Part shown: positions 57,301-63,947 of the stretch, one piece after another
Layout of the letters: the number at the start of each line of letters is the position of its first letter
How positions within the stretch are numbered: position 1 is the first letter of the stretch
Origin: Dryococelus australis
Lineage: Eukaryota > Arthropoda > Insecta > Phasmatodea > Phasmatidae
Assembly: GCA_029891345.1 (NCBI GenBank)
Contig: CM057005.1
Location: 62,513,760 to 62,577,759 of the forward strand
Reading direction: 5' to 3'
Length of the DNA: 64,000 nt
The notes under the pieces: generated by a model
The model's database searches: none
What the model was told of the DNA's origin: nothing
Seen by the model: only the letters and a program-made list of their open reading frames with translations
Position numbers and translations under genes: made by a program

Positions 57301-59939
57301 TATCTCAGACTTGTAAATAACAGCTGTTTGACTGTTTTGTAGCATTGAGAATAAAAATAATTATTAAATTTAGTTCTTTTATTTTTACTAAAACCTGCAT
57401 CCCTCACGAACTTGGATATACCCATCAGGTATCCATGTAACAATATCTTGGTGCCTCTAATTCTTTTCATTATAAAGAAATTTAATTTATAATTTGTTTG
57501 TTTTTGAAAGGAATCTTGCTGCCCGGTGGACATGTTGCTAGTCTGTAGTGAGGCAAAAGTAGAAAAAAAAGTCAGTGTTGATGAAAAAGAAGACAACGAA
57601 AATCAAGAAGAAAAAGAAACAAAAGTGGCCTCTACTGAGACAGCAGGTAAGATTTTGAGAACTAATGAGTTTTAGCTAGCATAAAGTGAGGTTTGCACTG
57701 AAACAAGTATGCTGTAAATCATATCTGTTGTGACCCATAGTAATTATAGTTTACATTTTTCCTGCTATACTTCAAGTGTTAGAATCATTATAAACAATAC
57801 AGTTGGTGAAAACATTACGTTCGTAGACAGACACCAACTCTCTTTCTAATAGCGCATCCTCGCAGACCCATGCTCCCACTTTACTGTTGCTAGATGGGCG
57901 TCAGTGAAAAACTCTGCTAACGCCACCTCTGCCTCCCCCCTCGGGTGTCCTACAGCCATGCGCTGCTGTCCTTGCACTGTCTCTCCTCAGCGGTTTCACA
58001 CATCACGCCACCACTTCGCAGTTTGCTTCACCGGCCCTTGCATCTGGTCAGACATAGCCTACCTGCATACATCTGCTGGCCTGGCTGCCTCTACTAAGGC
58101 CCAGGTCAGCACAACCCACGGCCGCAATGCATGCTCTCAAGAGCCCCTGCTTTTCTAATCCCTAACCCAGACTTCAGGCTATGAGTGGGTGATGTATTAT
58201 AAAACTTTTTTCTTGGGGGGGGGGGGGGGGCACTACTATCCTTCAAAAGCCAAAAAGTAAGAACTGATTGATAAAAATGAAAATAACTTCCAAAAGAAGA
58301 AATGGCCAGCATCCGACCAAAAAAAGAAACTAAAAATTCAATAAGATCATCAAAAGAAAATTTTTTTGTCTAAAACTGATCTGAAGGAAAAAACCAAAAG
58401 TAAAATTTCTTACATCGCAAAAAGTACCGTGTGTAACAATATTTTAATTTAATTCAATAGGCAGTTTTCCCCTGGAAAAATTATACCCATTGAGCATGTA
58501 CTTGGGCCTCCCTTTTTCACCAAAAATGTGTAAACATTGAATAGTGCTAGTTTTCTTCACCATTTGGTATTCAGTATGTGAAAACAACAAAATTGATAAA
58601 TTTTTTTTGTAAGGCAGTATGTAAATGTTAGGAAGGGAGTGTCAATATACAAGTTATAGAAATGGAAATGTTTGAGACTAAATACAGTAAAAATTTCTGA
58701 AGAAATTAAAGAAGTGGATCCATTCAATGTGCGGACTCGCTCAAGGTATCAAAAGTAACTTAAAGCTCACCAATTTTGGAGTTGTATTATTTTTGCTGTT
58801 AATTATTCTATGAATGTGATTAACAATTTGTGTCAAATTAAGTGACTTAATTAATTTTTTCGTAATATGCTAAAACTATTATTGCCAGTTTCATAACATA
58901 ATTTCCTGTTGTAGTACAGTAGTATGTATGTGTGAGAACAGTATAATTGTGTTTCTTTCTATTTTACTTTATGTTGAAATGACTTGTTGGAAAATTTGTT
59001 ATACCATATATTAGGTTCCTACCAACCACAATATGAGGGAACTGGATTTATGCCTATTGGTTTCAAAGTTAAGTCTGAAAAGAATTAGTTTTGTTTGTTC
59101 TAATTTTTTATTACCTATGATGAATTGAGACTTTTACAAGCATCTGGAAAAATCCAGGAATGTTTCAGCTTGAAAAAGTGCTTATCCTGTGCTTATAAAC
59201 ATCGGAGATTTCACATGGTGGGATGCGAAACTATTTTCATTAGGTGCTCTGCCTGGCTGGGGCAGGAAATCCATTGCACAGGTTTAGTAGAAAACATGTG
59301 ATTTAAAATAGTGGGATATTTTGTAGCGGTGGTTACACAGAAAGCATTTCAGACAAGTTTAATGACTAAAGACAATTTCAAGTTATTTCTATGCCAAAAA
59401 TAATTTTTTTTTTTTTATTGTGAAAATGGCTATAAAAGTATATAGCTGCTAAATTTTCAATACAGAAATTTTAAGAATTGTCTTCAAACATGCATCATAC
59501 TTTCTTTAATAGTTTGCTATAAAAATTTATGTTTACTGCTTAGAGTTAAGTTTAGGCAAGTTGCTGACTGAAAGACCTGTTCAGCGCCTTGCATGTAGAG
59601 GTGATAAGGAAAGTGGTGAGTAGCGAGAGTCAGCTCTCAAGACCATGAATGTATAAAATTGCTCAAAATCAAGGAAATCTAAAAATTATCAAACCATCGT
59701 AGTCACAAAACTGTTACTGAAGTTTGATTTGGTCTTGAAGTTCATTTTATTCCAGGTGACAGTGATGAAACAAAGTCAAAGAAGCGGCGACGAAATGCCC
59801 TCAACTTTCTGGAACAGTGGATGTGGGGAGGACAGCGTCGCTCAGCCCGTGTCAGGTCCTCGACAGTACGAAAAGAAGTTGAGCGGGAGGAATGTAATCT
59901 GGGGGAGGCATTGCGACATCTTGTTCCAGCTGCCCTTCT
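23473..59939 (+). CDS. CABIN1: CABIN1 (calcineurin-binding protein cabin-1), 5' part, eight exons, runs off the window
   Basis: This entry spans the coding exons; introns lie between. Joined, the exons encode about 395 residues. The N-terminus MIRIRALNEESSDESGDEE resembles the vertebrate CABIN1 start (MIRI-AL-). It is followed by TPR-type helices over exons 2-5 (key stretches TLWY, HWPCLEHL, NYLPCLTYI) and, in exon 8, a basic segment with RRSARVR, also found in the vertebrate protein. In vertebrates CABIN1 is a nuclear TPR scaffold of the HIRA histone H3.3 chaperone complex that also binds calcineurin and MEF2; that role is inferred here by homology. Splice phases agree at every junction. The vertebrate protein is over 2,000 residues, so most of the gene lies beyond 64 kb. 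Exon 6 ends with an in-frame TAA at 47289-47291, so the full reading is broken as written. No promoter or 5' non-coding exon could be identified. Confidence 0.88.
23557..26625 (+). other. CABIN1 intron 1, part before the copia insertion
   Basis: Intronic, with no coding exon recognised. It holds the GA/GAGT microsatellite and a 105-codon frame at 25854-26171 with no family motif. A candidate exon-like stretch at 23671-23708 followed by GTGAGT has a stop in the required frame. Confidence 0.6.
24361..24544. repeat. (GA)n/(GAGT)n compound microsatellite
   Basis: About 184 bp: GA units, then GTGAGAGA units, then GAGT units, then GTGAGAGA again, in a roughly symmetrical order. The Ser-Leu-His-Thr repeat frame on the minus strand is an artefact. 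Confidence 0.97.
26626..26869 (+). repeat. copia 5' LTR
   Basis: 244 bp, from TGTTGAGGG to CACAACA, with a polyadenylation-like AATAAAG near the end. The target duplication lies directly to the left. Confidence 0.95.
26870..26883 (+). other. copia primer binding site (internal tRNA-iMet fragment)
   Basis: GGTTATGGGCCCAG follows the LTR directly. It is the site used by the copia family, which primes with a cleaved initiator-Met tRNA. Confidence 0.85.
26985..27660 (+). pseudogene. copia gag, broken
   Basis: ATG at 26985 opens MEVNITKLCSEKNWNTWKFQ, the typical copia gag start with the NWxTWKF block. The frame hits a stop after EPGN (27120) and continues with CNRKDFLAQDLIV and NAAGIWNKL. It shifts near 27310 and ends with a nucleic-acid-binding zinc knuckle at about 27602-27646 (CFEYGKHGHVKAQC), in which the second Cys is Tyr. 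Confidence 0.85.
27840..29560 (+). pseudogene. copia protease-integrase region, broken
   Basis: The protease segment starts MDNDASEH, where the active Asp-Ser-Gly is eroded, and ends LQNVLHVPEMKMNLFSVGSA. The pre-integrase block has WHENM and a Cys pair near 28350. The integrase catalytic blocks are DLCGLMETPSVGG and EVFRTDCG, then AHEKSVPYCPEQSGKIEREM with the catalytic Glu. Frames change several times (about 28175, 28370, 28495, 28640 and 28800). Confidence 0.85.
29390..30490 (+). pseudogene. copia reverse transcriptase-RNase H, with the YVDD core deleted
   Basis: Blocks in order: EAVNSELKTLKENGTWIEVE, the FGYSDTYAPVAKL block, QMDVTGAFLYGDID, and SLYGLKKSPKYW. The sequence then jumps at about 29835-29870 to KDMGEVSTFLGINI, skipping the region that carries the catalytic YVDD box. 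The connection block PVSTPMDTN and RPNLCWALSYLSQF follow. RNase H follows with DADWAGDPESRKSTSGY and SSTETEHVALSAAVAEACWL. Stops and shifts are frequent. Confidence 0.87.
30837..30845 (+). other. copia polypurine tract
   Basis: GAGGGAGAG directly precedes the 3' LTR, as expected for plus-strand priming. Confidence 0.8.
30846..31089 (+). repeat. copia 3' LTR
   Basis: 244 bp, the same length as the 5' LTR and about 93% identical by eye. The target duplication CAAAT follows directly. Confidence 0.95.
31095..31608 (+). other. CABIN1 intron 1, part after the copia insertion
   Basis: AT-rich intronic DNA with a pyrimidine-rich acceptor context before exon 2. Nothing else seen. Confidence 0.6.
31609..31722 (+). 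CDS. CABIN1: CABIN1 coding exon 2, first TPR helices
   Basis: This is 114 bases, 38 codons, phase 0 on both sides. The acceptor is TTACAG|GAA and the donor GAG|GTAAGT. It encodes EQAAFQEYHKALESMTEEKY and the rest of a TPR-like helix pair ending LLQSNLLAE. The vertebrate equivalent reads AEAFALYHKALDLQ and LLEASLLRE, so order and spacing match. Confidence 0.88.
31723..32500 (+). other. CABIN1 intron 2, first part; no feature seen
   Basis: AT-rich intronic DNA with no recognised repeat or coding block. Confidence 0.55.
32515..34860 (+). mobile_element. LTR-like repeat region with TATA box and hairpin
   Basis: GC-richer than its surroundings. It holds TGACATCA (32928-32935), TATAAAAG (33005-33012) and, about 510 bp further on, CAGGT-AGCCTTC-ACCTG (33520-33536), the same hairpin type as at 49.91, 51.51 and 53.87 kb. 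The left edge has TGACGCATGACG near 32518, recalling the ends of the two LTR insertions at 48.46 and 50.51 kb. The 183-codon frame at 32560-33111 shows no family motif. Boundaries and completeness are uncertain; a poly-G run lies at 34720-34732. Confidence 0.45.
33005..33012 (+). promoter_or_regulatory. TATA box of LTR-like region
   Basis: TATAAAAG, 77 bp after TGACATCA at 32928, followed by GC-rich sequence. Same layout as at 44.47 kb, except that no clear CCAAT lies between. Confidence 0.5.
34861..38836 (+). other. CABIN1 intron 2, last part, with unassigned broken frames on the minus strand
   Basis: Mostly AT-rich. From 35973 down to 34892 a series of minus-strand frames (ATG at 35973, at 35520 and at 35146) shows protein-like composition, for example GISHPTLKNATT, PVFTLKGWTPLNQAMDHHIY and MDALSHATLSMLATTPAI. 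They may be one decayed gene or transposon with shifts and stops; I do not recognise it. Nothing is recognised at 36.3-38.8 kb. Confidence 0.35.
38837..38968 (+). CDS. CABIN1: CABIN1 coding exon 3, TPR
   Basis: This is 132 bases, 44 codons, phase 0. The acceptor is TTGCAG|GTC and the donor AAG|GTTGGT. It begins VKKPENSEG and includes ALKYCCLKNMGTVLEHLDDL and SLKHYFK, matching the vertebrate [20 protein letters not shown] and FYLE. The junction to exon 4 falls inside one TPR helix at the same place as in the vertebrate protein alignment. Confidence 0.88.
38969..39979 (+). other. CABIN1 intron 3, first part; no feature seen
   Basis: AT-rich with T runs, and no recognised coding block. The rest of the intron after the MITE (40402-41093) is also featureless. 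Confidence 0.55.
39980..40401. mobile_element. MITE family A, copy 2, in CABIN1 intron 3
   Basis: 422 bp with TA at 39978-39979 and 40402-40403. The left end reads AGGCTGTGCACGGTAAAGTG and the right end, reversed, AAGGCTGTTCATGG. The internal blocks (CCTAAGATCT, TTGTATGCACGTTGTGTATT, CCAACTTTACTGGGCA) match copy 1 at 5070-5510. Confidence 0.87.
41094..41195 (+). CDS. CABIN1: CABIN1 coding exon 4, TPR
   Basis: This is 102 bases, 34 codons, phase 0. The acceptor is TTACAG|GCT and the donor CAG|GTTTGT. It encodes AAELDDSDVTLWYRMGMVAE and then a helix ending SAFEQ, matching the vertebrate stretch LDSTDVNLWYKIGHVALR and HAFEE. Confidence 0.9.
41196..43548 (+). other. CABIN1 intron 4; no feature recognised
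   Basis: AT-rich. A slightly GC-richer patch at 41.60-41.76 kb and another at 42.44-42.75 kb may be repeat fragments. Confidence 0.5.
43549..43757 (+). CDS. CABIN1: CABIN1 coding exon 5, TPR
   Basis: This is 209 bases, phase 0 in and phase 2 out. The acceptor is TATTAG|GGT. The donor is GAATA|GTAAGT at 43758; reading through the donor would give an immediate TAG, so splicing is required. It encodes GLQCSPRHWPCLEHLIVGLF, NYLPCLTYIGRGLEAD and LRDYIL. The vertebrate protein has GLRCNPDHWPCLDNLI and DYTTCLYFICKALEKD at this point. Confidence 0.92.
43987..44236 (+). repeat. tRNA-derived SINE, copy 2, in CABIN1 intron 5
   Basis: The tRNA-like head has an A box TGGTGTAGTGG (43997-44007) and a B box GGTTCGATTCC (44040-44050). 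The body has GTGGGAATCGTGCC, TTTTCTTGGGGATCTC and GATCTCAAGACCTCA. It ends near TTTTAAGAGC. The same body blocks occur at 63.70 kb. It is not a functional tRNA gene: the second half does not fold as one. Confidence 0.85.
44473..44580 (+). promoter_or_regulatory. CRE-CCAAT-TATA promoter cassette, copy in intron 5
   Basis: TGACGTCA (44473-44480), CCAAT (44543-44547, in CCAATCAGCAG) and TATAAA (44575-44580), in a GC-rich block. Spacing is 70 bp from CRE to CCAAT and about 30 bp on to TATA. The cassette at 61108-61206 has the same order and near-equal spacing, as does the minus-strand one at 54221-54338. Inference: promoter (U3) of a dispersed LTR-type repeat. Confidence 0.65.
45129..45515 (+). 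CDS. Small ORF of a repeat unit, possibly gag-like (family unknown)
   Basis: 128 codons from ATG at 45129. The N-terminal block KERVRQTLLASGREHKYKP is followed by LSPQEQVQVLHHLQDLVDVP and PSNLFAPPE. The minus-strand ORF at 53092-53316 has a matching series (EKVKQVLTASGR, TKEQAQALRHLQ, PKDLFEIP), about 30% identical over 60 residues. It is predicted mainly helical, with no catalytic motif and no signal peptide. Its place downstream of an LTR-like promoter suggests a gag-type structural protein, but that is inference. Similarity ends after about residue 75, so the tail may be chance. Confidence 0.45.
   Translation: MPYTQRKSLKERVRQTLLASGREHKYKPSVVNQLAGLSPQEQVQVLHHLQDLVDVPVPSNLFAPPERTGPVEYPGWIVEFLHQPDQPPTPVIAYQVSAILCPTLLPKSQVATSHNSVPCHLILKCSSA
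45641..47062 (+). other. CABIN1 intron 5, last part; no feature recognised
   Basis: AT-rich intron with T runs, no coding blocks. Confidence 0.55.
47063..47291 (+). CDS. CABIN1: CABIN1 coding exon 6, ends in an in-frame TAA at the donor
   Basis: This is 229 bases. The acceptor is TTTGTAG|TGAA; one base completes the split Tyr codon from exon 5. It encodes YELFIGQVDYDIKEGKKIVE, then a Lys-rich linker, then LLKPLPSKTWLGIGECLIQL, which matches vertebrate [20 protein letters not shown]. The last codon before a consensus GTAAGT donor at 47292 is TAA (47289-47291). Phase 0 is what exon 7 needs, so the stop replaces what should be the final sense codon. I see no other usable GT donor nearby that avoids it. 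Confidence 0.85.
47292..48371 (+). other. CABIN1 intron 6, first part
   Basis: AT-rich to 48.04 kb, then 300 bp more GC-rich. An AATAAA near 48015 lies about 720 bp after the exon 6 stop and could end a short transcript, but this is speculative. Confidence 0.4.
49528..49746 (-). CDS. Small ORF in I1 with a 16-residue tandem duplication (unassigned)
   Basis: 72 codons from ATG at 49746, about 85 bp after the AATAAA of the LTR-like unit. Two in-frame 48-bp copies (about 49568-49615 and 49616-49663) encode LRTHSNSGPSFSSVGP and LRMHSNSSLSFLSVGA. No family is recognised and no transmembrane or catalytic features are seen. It may be a chance frame in the repeat's 5' leader. Confidence 0.2.
   Translation of the reverse strand: MAQHKFKVLSGPQSRTLILGRVQNTHAYLRTHSNSGPSFSSVGPLRMHSNSSLSFLSVGALSDKVILPRTII
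49910..49929 (-). other. Conserved hairpin, copy in I1
   Basis: CCAGGT and ACCTGG, 6 bp each, pair around an 8-nt loop. AATAAA follows about 75 nt downstream on the minus strand. Compare 51506-51524, 53870-53888 and 33520-33536. Confidence 0.7.
50511..52109 (-). mobile_element. LTR-type insertion I2 (1,599 bp) in MITE family B copy 3
   Basis: Begins TGACGCGTGTCCG and ends GCACGTATCA, with the 4-bp target duplication AAGG (50507-50510 and 52110-52113). The termini match I1. TG...CA ends with 4-bp duplications fit Gypsy-type LTR elements. Minus-strand signals: TATATAAG (51797-51803), hairpin 51506-51524, AATAAA at about 51477-51483. An 80-codon minus-strand frame at 50918-51160 is unassigned. 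Only one promoter and hairpin are seen, so it may be a solo LTR with a long region after the polyadenylation signal. Confidence 0.78.
51506..51524 (-). other. Conserved hairpin, copy in I2
   Basis: CCAGGT-GTAGGTG-ACCTGG (plus-strand reading), a 6-bp stem and 7-nt loop, about 25 nt before AATAAA on the minus strand and about 275 nt after the TATA box. Confidence 0.75.
52180..53090. other. CABIN1 intron 6, between repeat units; no gene seen
   Basis: AT-rich to 52.65 kb, then GC-richer from 52.68 kb, probably the distal part of the minus-strand LTR-like unit that follows. Confidence 0.45.
53092..53316 (-). CDS. Small ORF of a repeat unit, related to the ORF at 45129
   Basis: 74 codons from ATG at 53316: IHEKVKQVLTASGRLQEL, TKEQAQALRHLQ, PKDLFEIPTHLNEEIHS. 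The first 65 residues align with 45129-45515 with shared ASGR, EQxQ, HLQ and LFxxP. It sits downstream of a promoter, hairpin and AATAAA in the same order as the other copy. Function unknown; gag-like by position only. Confidence 0.45.
   Translation of the reverse strand: MPFSHHIGIHEKVKQVLTASGRLQELTPNLLAYTNQLVTKEQAQALRHLQVPITPMIPKDLFEIPTHLNEEIHS
53870..53888 (-). other. Conserved hairpin, copy in the 53-54 kb unit
   Basis: CCAGGT-AGAGGTG-ACCTGG (plus-strand reading), a 6-bp stem and 7-nt loop. AATAAA lies about 50 nt downstream on the minus strand. Confidence 0.75.
54221..54338 (-). promoter_or_regulatory. CRE-CCAAT-(TATA) cassette on the minus strand
   Basis: TGACATCA at 54331-54338, CCAATGACAGCAG with CCAAT at 54255-54259, and AACAAATA at about 54221-54228 as a weak TATA. 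Distances (72 and about 30 bp) match the cassettes at 44.47 and 61.11 kb. Confidence 0.55.
54341..57510. other. CABIN1 intron 6, last part, with unassigned minus-strand frames
   Basis: Two overlapping minus-strand frames (55261-55611 and 54927-55286) have protein-like composition, for example KTNKIYVESAESKRKWVEWR and RKYKLSIHNASEEWLERAIW, and seem to be one reading with a shift. I do not recognise them. A third at 55788-56027 (VHFVIDGARAYSDL) weakly recalls a retropepsin block, but the Asp-Thr-Gly is not intact. They could be remains of an LTR retrotransposon. Nothing is recognised at 56.0-57.5 kb. Confidence 0.35.
57511..57646 (+). CDS. CABIN1: CABIN1 coding exon 7, acidic/Lys-rich linker
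   Basis: This is 136 bases, phase 0 in and phase 1 out. The acceptor is TTGAAAG|GAA and the donor GCAG|GTAAGA. The reading frame was set backwards from exon 8: it starts ESCCPVDMLLVCSEAKVEKK and continues as a charged Glu/Lys-rich linker to STETAG. There is no sequence similarity to lean on, as expected for the fast-evolving linker after the N-terminal TPR block. The call rests on phase, donor and position. Confidence 0.65.
57647..59755 (+). other. CABIN1 intron 7; no gene
   Basis: Contains a CT-rich, GC-richer stretch at 57.84-58.16 kb (probable repeat) and a poly-G run at 58215-58230. The rest is AT-rich. Confidence 0.55.
59756..59939 (+). CDS. CABIN1: CABIN1 coding exon 8, basic segment with RRSARVR
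   Basis: This is 184 bases. The acceptor is TTCCAG|GTGAC; two bases complete a Gly codon from exon 7. It encodes GDSDETKSKKRRRNALNF, then LEQWMWGGQRRSARVRSS and REECNLGEALRHLVPAALL. The donor is CT|GTAAGT at 59940, phase 2. The vertebrate protein has KRRSARVR followed by a helix ending LMKFLPSRL here. The next exon is outside the window or was not found in 59.94-64 kb. Confidence 0.82.
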
Positions 59940-61080
59940 GTAAGTTTTTACAGTATTTTCAGTGCAGGGATCAAACGTTTGTGGTATATTTAGTCAGAAT
60001 GTCAGTTTTTTAGTGACAAGTAGAGTTCCTTATTTAAAGCAAGAATGTGTGTATACTGTGTTTTTGTGTGAAGTAGCCTTCCAGAATAAAGTGAATGCAT
60101 TAAGCAGCCTTTAAGAGGAAAATTATTCCAGGATACGAAAGAGAAAACTTGGAAGTGATTTTGTGAAATTTATTTTCATTAATATTACTTTTCAACTTTC
60201 TATAAAATTTCTTCACAGTTGGTGGGTTTTTTTTTTTTTCCACGCACACATACACATACACACACACGCACACGCAGTGAGCAGCAGTGCTTTTAATTGT
60301 GATCACCAGGTTAATACTCTATTGGTCCACATTTGGCACAGAGGACAGTCTGGACATGTCCTGGCAGATATTCCGCTAGGTGCTGATACATATCCTTGAG
60401 GAGTATCTGACACTATATAACCTTGAAGACAATCCACATCTAGCCAATCAAGTTTTGTGTGTGCAGAATGCAAATTTCAAAGGGTCCATTCCACAAAAAT
60501 CTGTGGAATTAAGAGATTAAGACTGTGGAAGTGATGTGGCTAATTCCATTTGGTGCATCTTGTTTTAATGTTCCTTGTATCATACAAGCATTAATTTTCA
60601 TCAATGGCACTTTGCATTGTCATCTTGGAAGATGCTGTCGCCACGTGGATGGAAGTAGTATTGTAGGGGGTTGTAGGTGGTTCCTTAAAAACACTCCTGA
60701 TTCACCAATAGGTGACACTTGGCAGTCCAGACACACTATTGTATTAGTCCCAGTCCATCAGCTACATCCCATGAAAATGCTAGAAGGCATTTTCAGTTAT
60801 GTGTGGATCTTGCAATATTCATTCATCATGGTTACAGAAAGTGCTTGGCTATAAATTGAAAGTAAGCTGTTTGCTTTGTTGTAAATATTGATGACGTCAG
60901 TTCCATCCTGATGTTTAGCATAGTTGGAATAGGAATTTATTTTATTGTTTTCCTCCACATGAACTGAGATTGTGCTGTCTACTATAGAACTTGTTTTATT
61001 CACCAGCCCACCATAACTGTGCGTGCATGATGAATTCATTTCTCCATCACTAGATAGCACTGGTTGTATTATCATTCATC
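59940..61080 (+). other. CABIN1 intron 8, first part; no gene
   Basis: AT-rich with a CA-rich run at 60243-60275. A 109-codon frame at 60525-60854 shows no family motif. Confidence 0.5.
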
Positions 61081-61107
61081 TTTGCTTCCCTTCCTCCAGT
61101 GGGCTGG

Positions 61108-61206
61108 TGACATCACAGCTGCCAGTCATGCCATCGCTACCTCCCATTCTGTGGCTGCCCCCTCGCTGACCAATCAGCATAGGGCAGCGGTCCAAGTTAG
61201 TATACT
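61108..61206 (+). promoter_or_regulatory. CRE-CCAAT-TATA cassette, copy in intron 8
   Basis: TGACATCA (61108-61115), CCAATCAGCA (CCAAT at 61170-61174) and TATA (from about 61201). The sequence before it (CTAGATAGCACTGG...TTGCTTCCCTTCC) is also related to that before the 44.47-kb copy. The downstream region to about 61.55 kb is GC-richer and probably belongs to the same repeat. No ORF like those at 45.13 and 53.1 kb was found after it. Confidence 0.6.
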
Positions 61207-61559
61207 CGTTCGCACCTCCATGCAGTCTGATTTTGTCTCTATCACTAGCTGTTCATACAATCCCTGCATTCTCGCTTCTCTTCCAGCACCTATTGTTTTG
61301 AATATGTTAGACCCTTGTAGCATAGTGGTTTGACCACTCTGCGACGTTAGTTAGACAACTCTCTCTCTCTCTGTGAAGATCCCTGCTAACTTCCACCCCC
61401 TTCCCAACAAGGACATGATCTTGACAGGGAAATCTCTATCCTACAGTCATTCTCAGTGAGACGCCCTCTACCCCGCAGGGTATTAGGTAGGTCAACTCTG
61501 CCTCACTTGCTTTCACTTAGTACGACCATCTGCCCCCTTACACTTATTCAGACCCAACA

Positions 61560-63695
61560 AAATCCATATCTTAACGTTACAAAATGCATCTAATGCTATG
61601 TTTATATTAGCAGAACAATCTTCACACCGGTACCATTACAGGATTTCCAACAGATATAGCACTCGCTCGATTTCAGTGATAATGGTTACTTATTGTTATC
61701 TTTAATGTTGCCTTGGTTACATGGTATATTTTTGCTCATGAAATCTTCAATAAAACTTCCACTAAAAGCATGACAATTTAATACTATCATTTAAATTGAT
61801 ACCAACGAGCCATGACAATACATACGCATTTCCTCAAATGCTAATCCACTAAAGTTCTGGCCACAAAACTTTGCGTTACACTATATATATTTTCTTGCAC
61901 TATTTTCATGCAAATGGGTAGCCATCTCTGAGCTGGCAACATGCGGAACTCTGCACTGTCATTTAAATTAACCAAGGAATCTTGCCGCAAAAGCCCATGA
62001 CAAATTTTGGGCACCACCAAAACTACGTTGATCTCTTACCTCGTTCTGCGATGCGACAACATGAAGGCCAAGCGAAGAAACTCTCACGTGGAACACAGTT
62101 GTCCTGTCTCCAGGATAGACGACTGAACATGCTGCTCACTCAGCAGTCAGGCCGCTTTGGTCCCAGGATAGACTAAAGAACATACTACTCACTCAGTGGC
62201 CATGCCGATGAACACGACTGCCCCATCAGCTGCACACCACCACATAACCACGCGAGTTTGTAAGCCGCCCTCGTCGATTGCTCGTGTAGGTTCATCCAGC
62301 ATGTTATAACTATTTGCAAAAACTACGTGCCGCATATTTACAATACATGCTTACCAAAATAGACTTTACAGAAGGCCTCACACGTTCCAAGTTTAGAAAA
62401 TTGCACATAGCCGAAGGCCATAACTTTTCAAGGCGAATTACGTTAAAGAAACGTATGAAGTTAGCACAACTATGACAGTGCTTGCTAATGGCACAAATTT
62501 ATTTTGCTGCATATTTCAAAATTTATTACTTTCTGTGTAAATACTAGCACGTGCTCTGCCCATAAGACACATTTCATGTTTTGAACGGCACAGTCCCGGG
62601 CCGAGCATCTGCTGACATCGTCATGCGAATCAAGTCTAGCAACTCCAGAGTGGCACGCGCACTACACAGCTGTCCCATGGCCCACCTTCGTCTACATACT
62701 CTCTCACCACACCATGCAAGGACCCGTCTGTTTATGTCATTGATGACCGCCTGTGGCGCACTCAGATGAAAACTCCCCGAAACAGATTTTAGTACTTCAC
62801 ACTAAACATTGTTTTCAGCTCACTGGCCTTCATGCAATTAGTAATAAATTTTTTTGGTAAAGGGAAATTTAATTTTCTATTATGCATTTACACTTTCAAA
62901 ACCTTTTTACATCTCTCAAATAAATATCAGTAAAACTGTATTTTAATGTGAATGTCATAAATTTTTGCAATATGTTAGTTATAATTAATTATAAAATTTT
63001 CAGGTAATTTATAATAAACAGTGTAAAGAAAGCAAGTACATATACGTTTACACTAGTGAAATGTAGCAATAAGTTTATTTTGTACTTGGTACTTTCAAAA
63101 TAACCAAGTATTAAGGAGGATTGATTTATCATGGTGTTAAATGATCCATCTCTCCAGATAATAAATCAGTTCAATTTTTTTTCTCCTAAATCTCAGGTTT
63201 AACTATAAACCAACCAATTTTGAATAGTCTATAATAATAAATTTGAAAAATTCAACGTGCAGTTTATAAATTTCATGTTTTAATAAGTTGTGCAAGAGTA
63301 CAGTATTACTATGCATTTGCGGCATATTCTCCATAAATATTTGATTGTCATGTTAGCTGCCATGATTATACATAGTAGGTATCTTGACTCACCACATTTC
63401 GGTTTTGAGTTAAGAATTTCATGCAGTTTCTGTGTGATAGCACTACATTAAAATTATGATTAGGGATGGGCCAATACCACATTTTGCAGATACCAACAAT
63501 CCTGATTTTCAACTGCCGATGCCACTGATTACAGCTATGCCAATACCAGCTTTGATGAGCACAATCATAATGCCTAGTTCCCAATATTTGGAAATACTTG
63601 TTATTACTTAAATTTAACTATTCTATTTTGTGAACACTTTAAGCACTTTGTATTAGGTGTCTACAGCAAAGAAATGAAATACAACATTAATTTTA
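61560..63695 (+). other. CABIN1 intron 8, distal part; no gene
   Basis: AT-rich with a GC-richer patch at 62.0-62.3 kb that holds a 54-bp direct duplication (about 62109-62213, CCAGGATAGAC...CTCACTCAG twice), and another patch at 62.58-62.77 kb. No exon of CABIN1 recognised. Confidence 0.45.
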
Positions 63696-63947
63696 GGCCA
63701 TGGTGGCTGAGTGATTAGCAGGCTTGCCTCCCACCAAAGCAAACTGGGTTCAGTCCCCGGCTGGATCACCAGATTTTCGCAAGTGGGAATCGGGATGGAC
63801 GATGCTGTTGCTTGGCAGTTTTCTCGGGGATCTCCCATTTCCCCCGCCCCTTCATTCCGGTGCCGCTCCAGATTCACTTCAATCACCCACATCGGCTTTC
63901 AAGACCTCGCTGTTAAGAGCCACCCAAATCTCTTCACTTTGCAACAC
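63696..63947 (+). repeat. tRNA-derived SINE, copy 3, with target duplication
   Basis: 252 bp. The A box is near 63702-63715 (TGGCTGAGTGATTAG) and the B box GGTTCAGTCC near 63748. The body is CAAGTGGGAATCGGGATGG, TTTTCTCGGGGATCTCCC and TTTCAAGACCTCGCTGTTAA. It is flanked by TAATTTTA (63688-63695 and 63948-63955). Confidence 0.87.
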
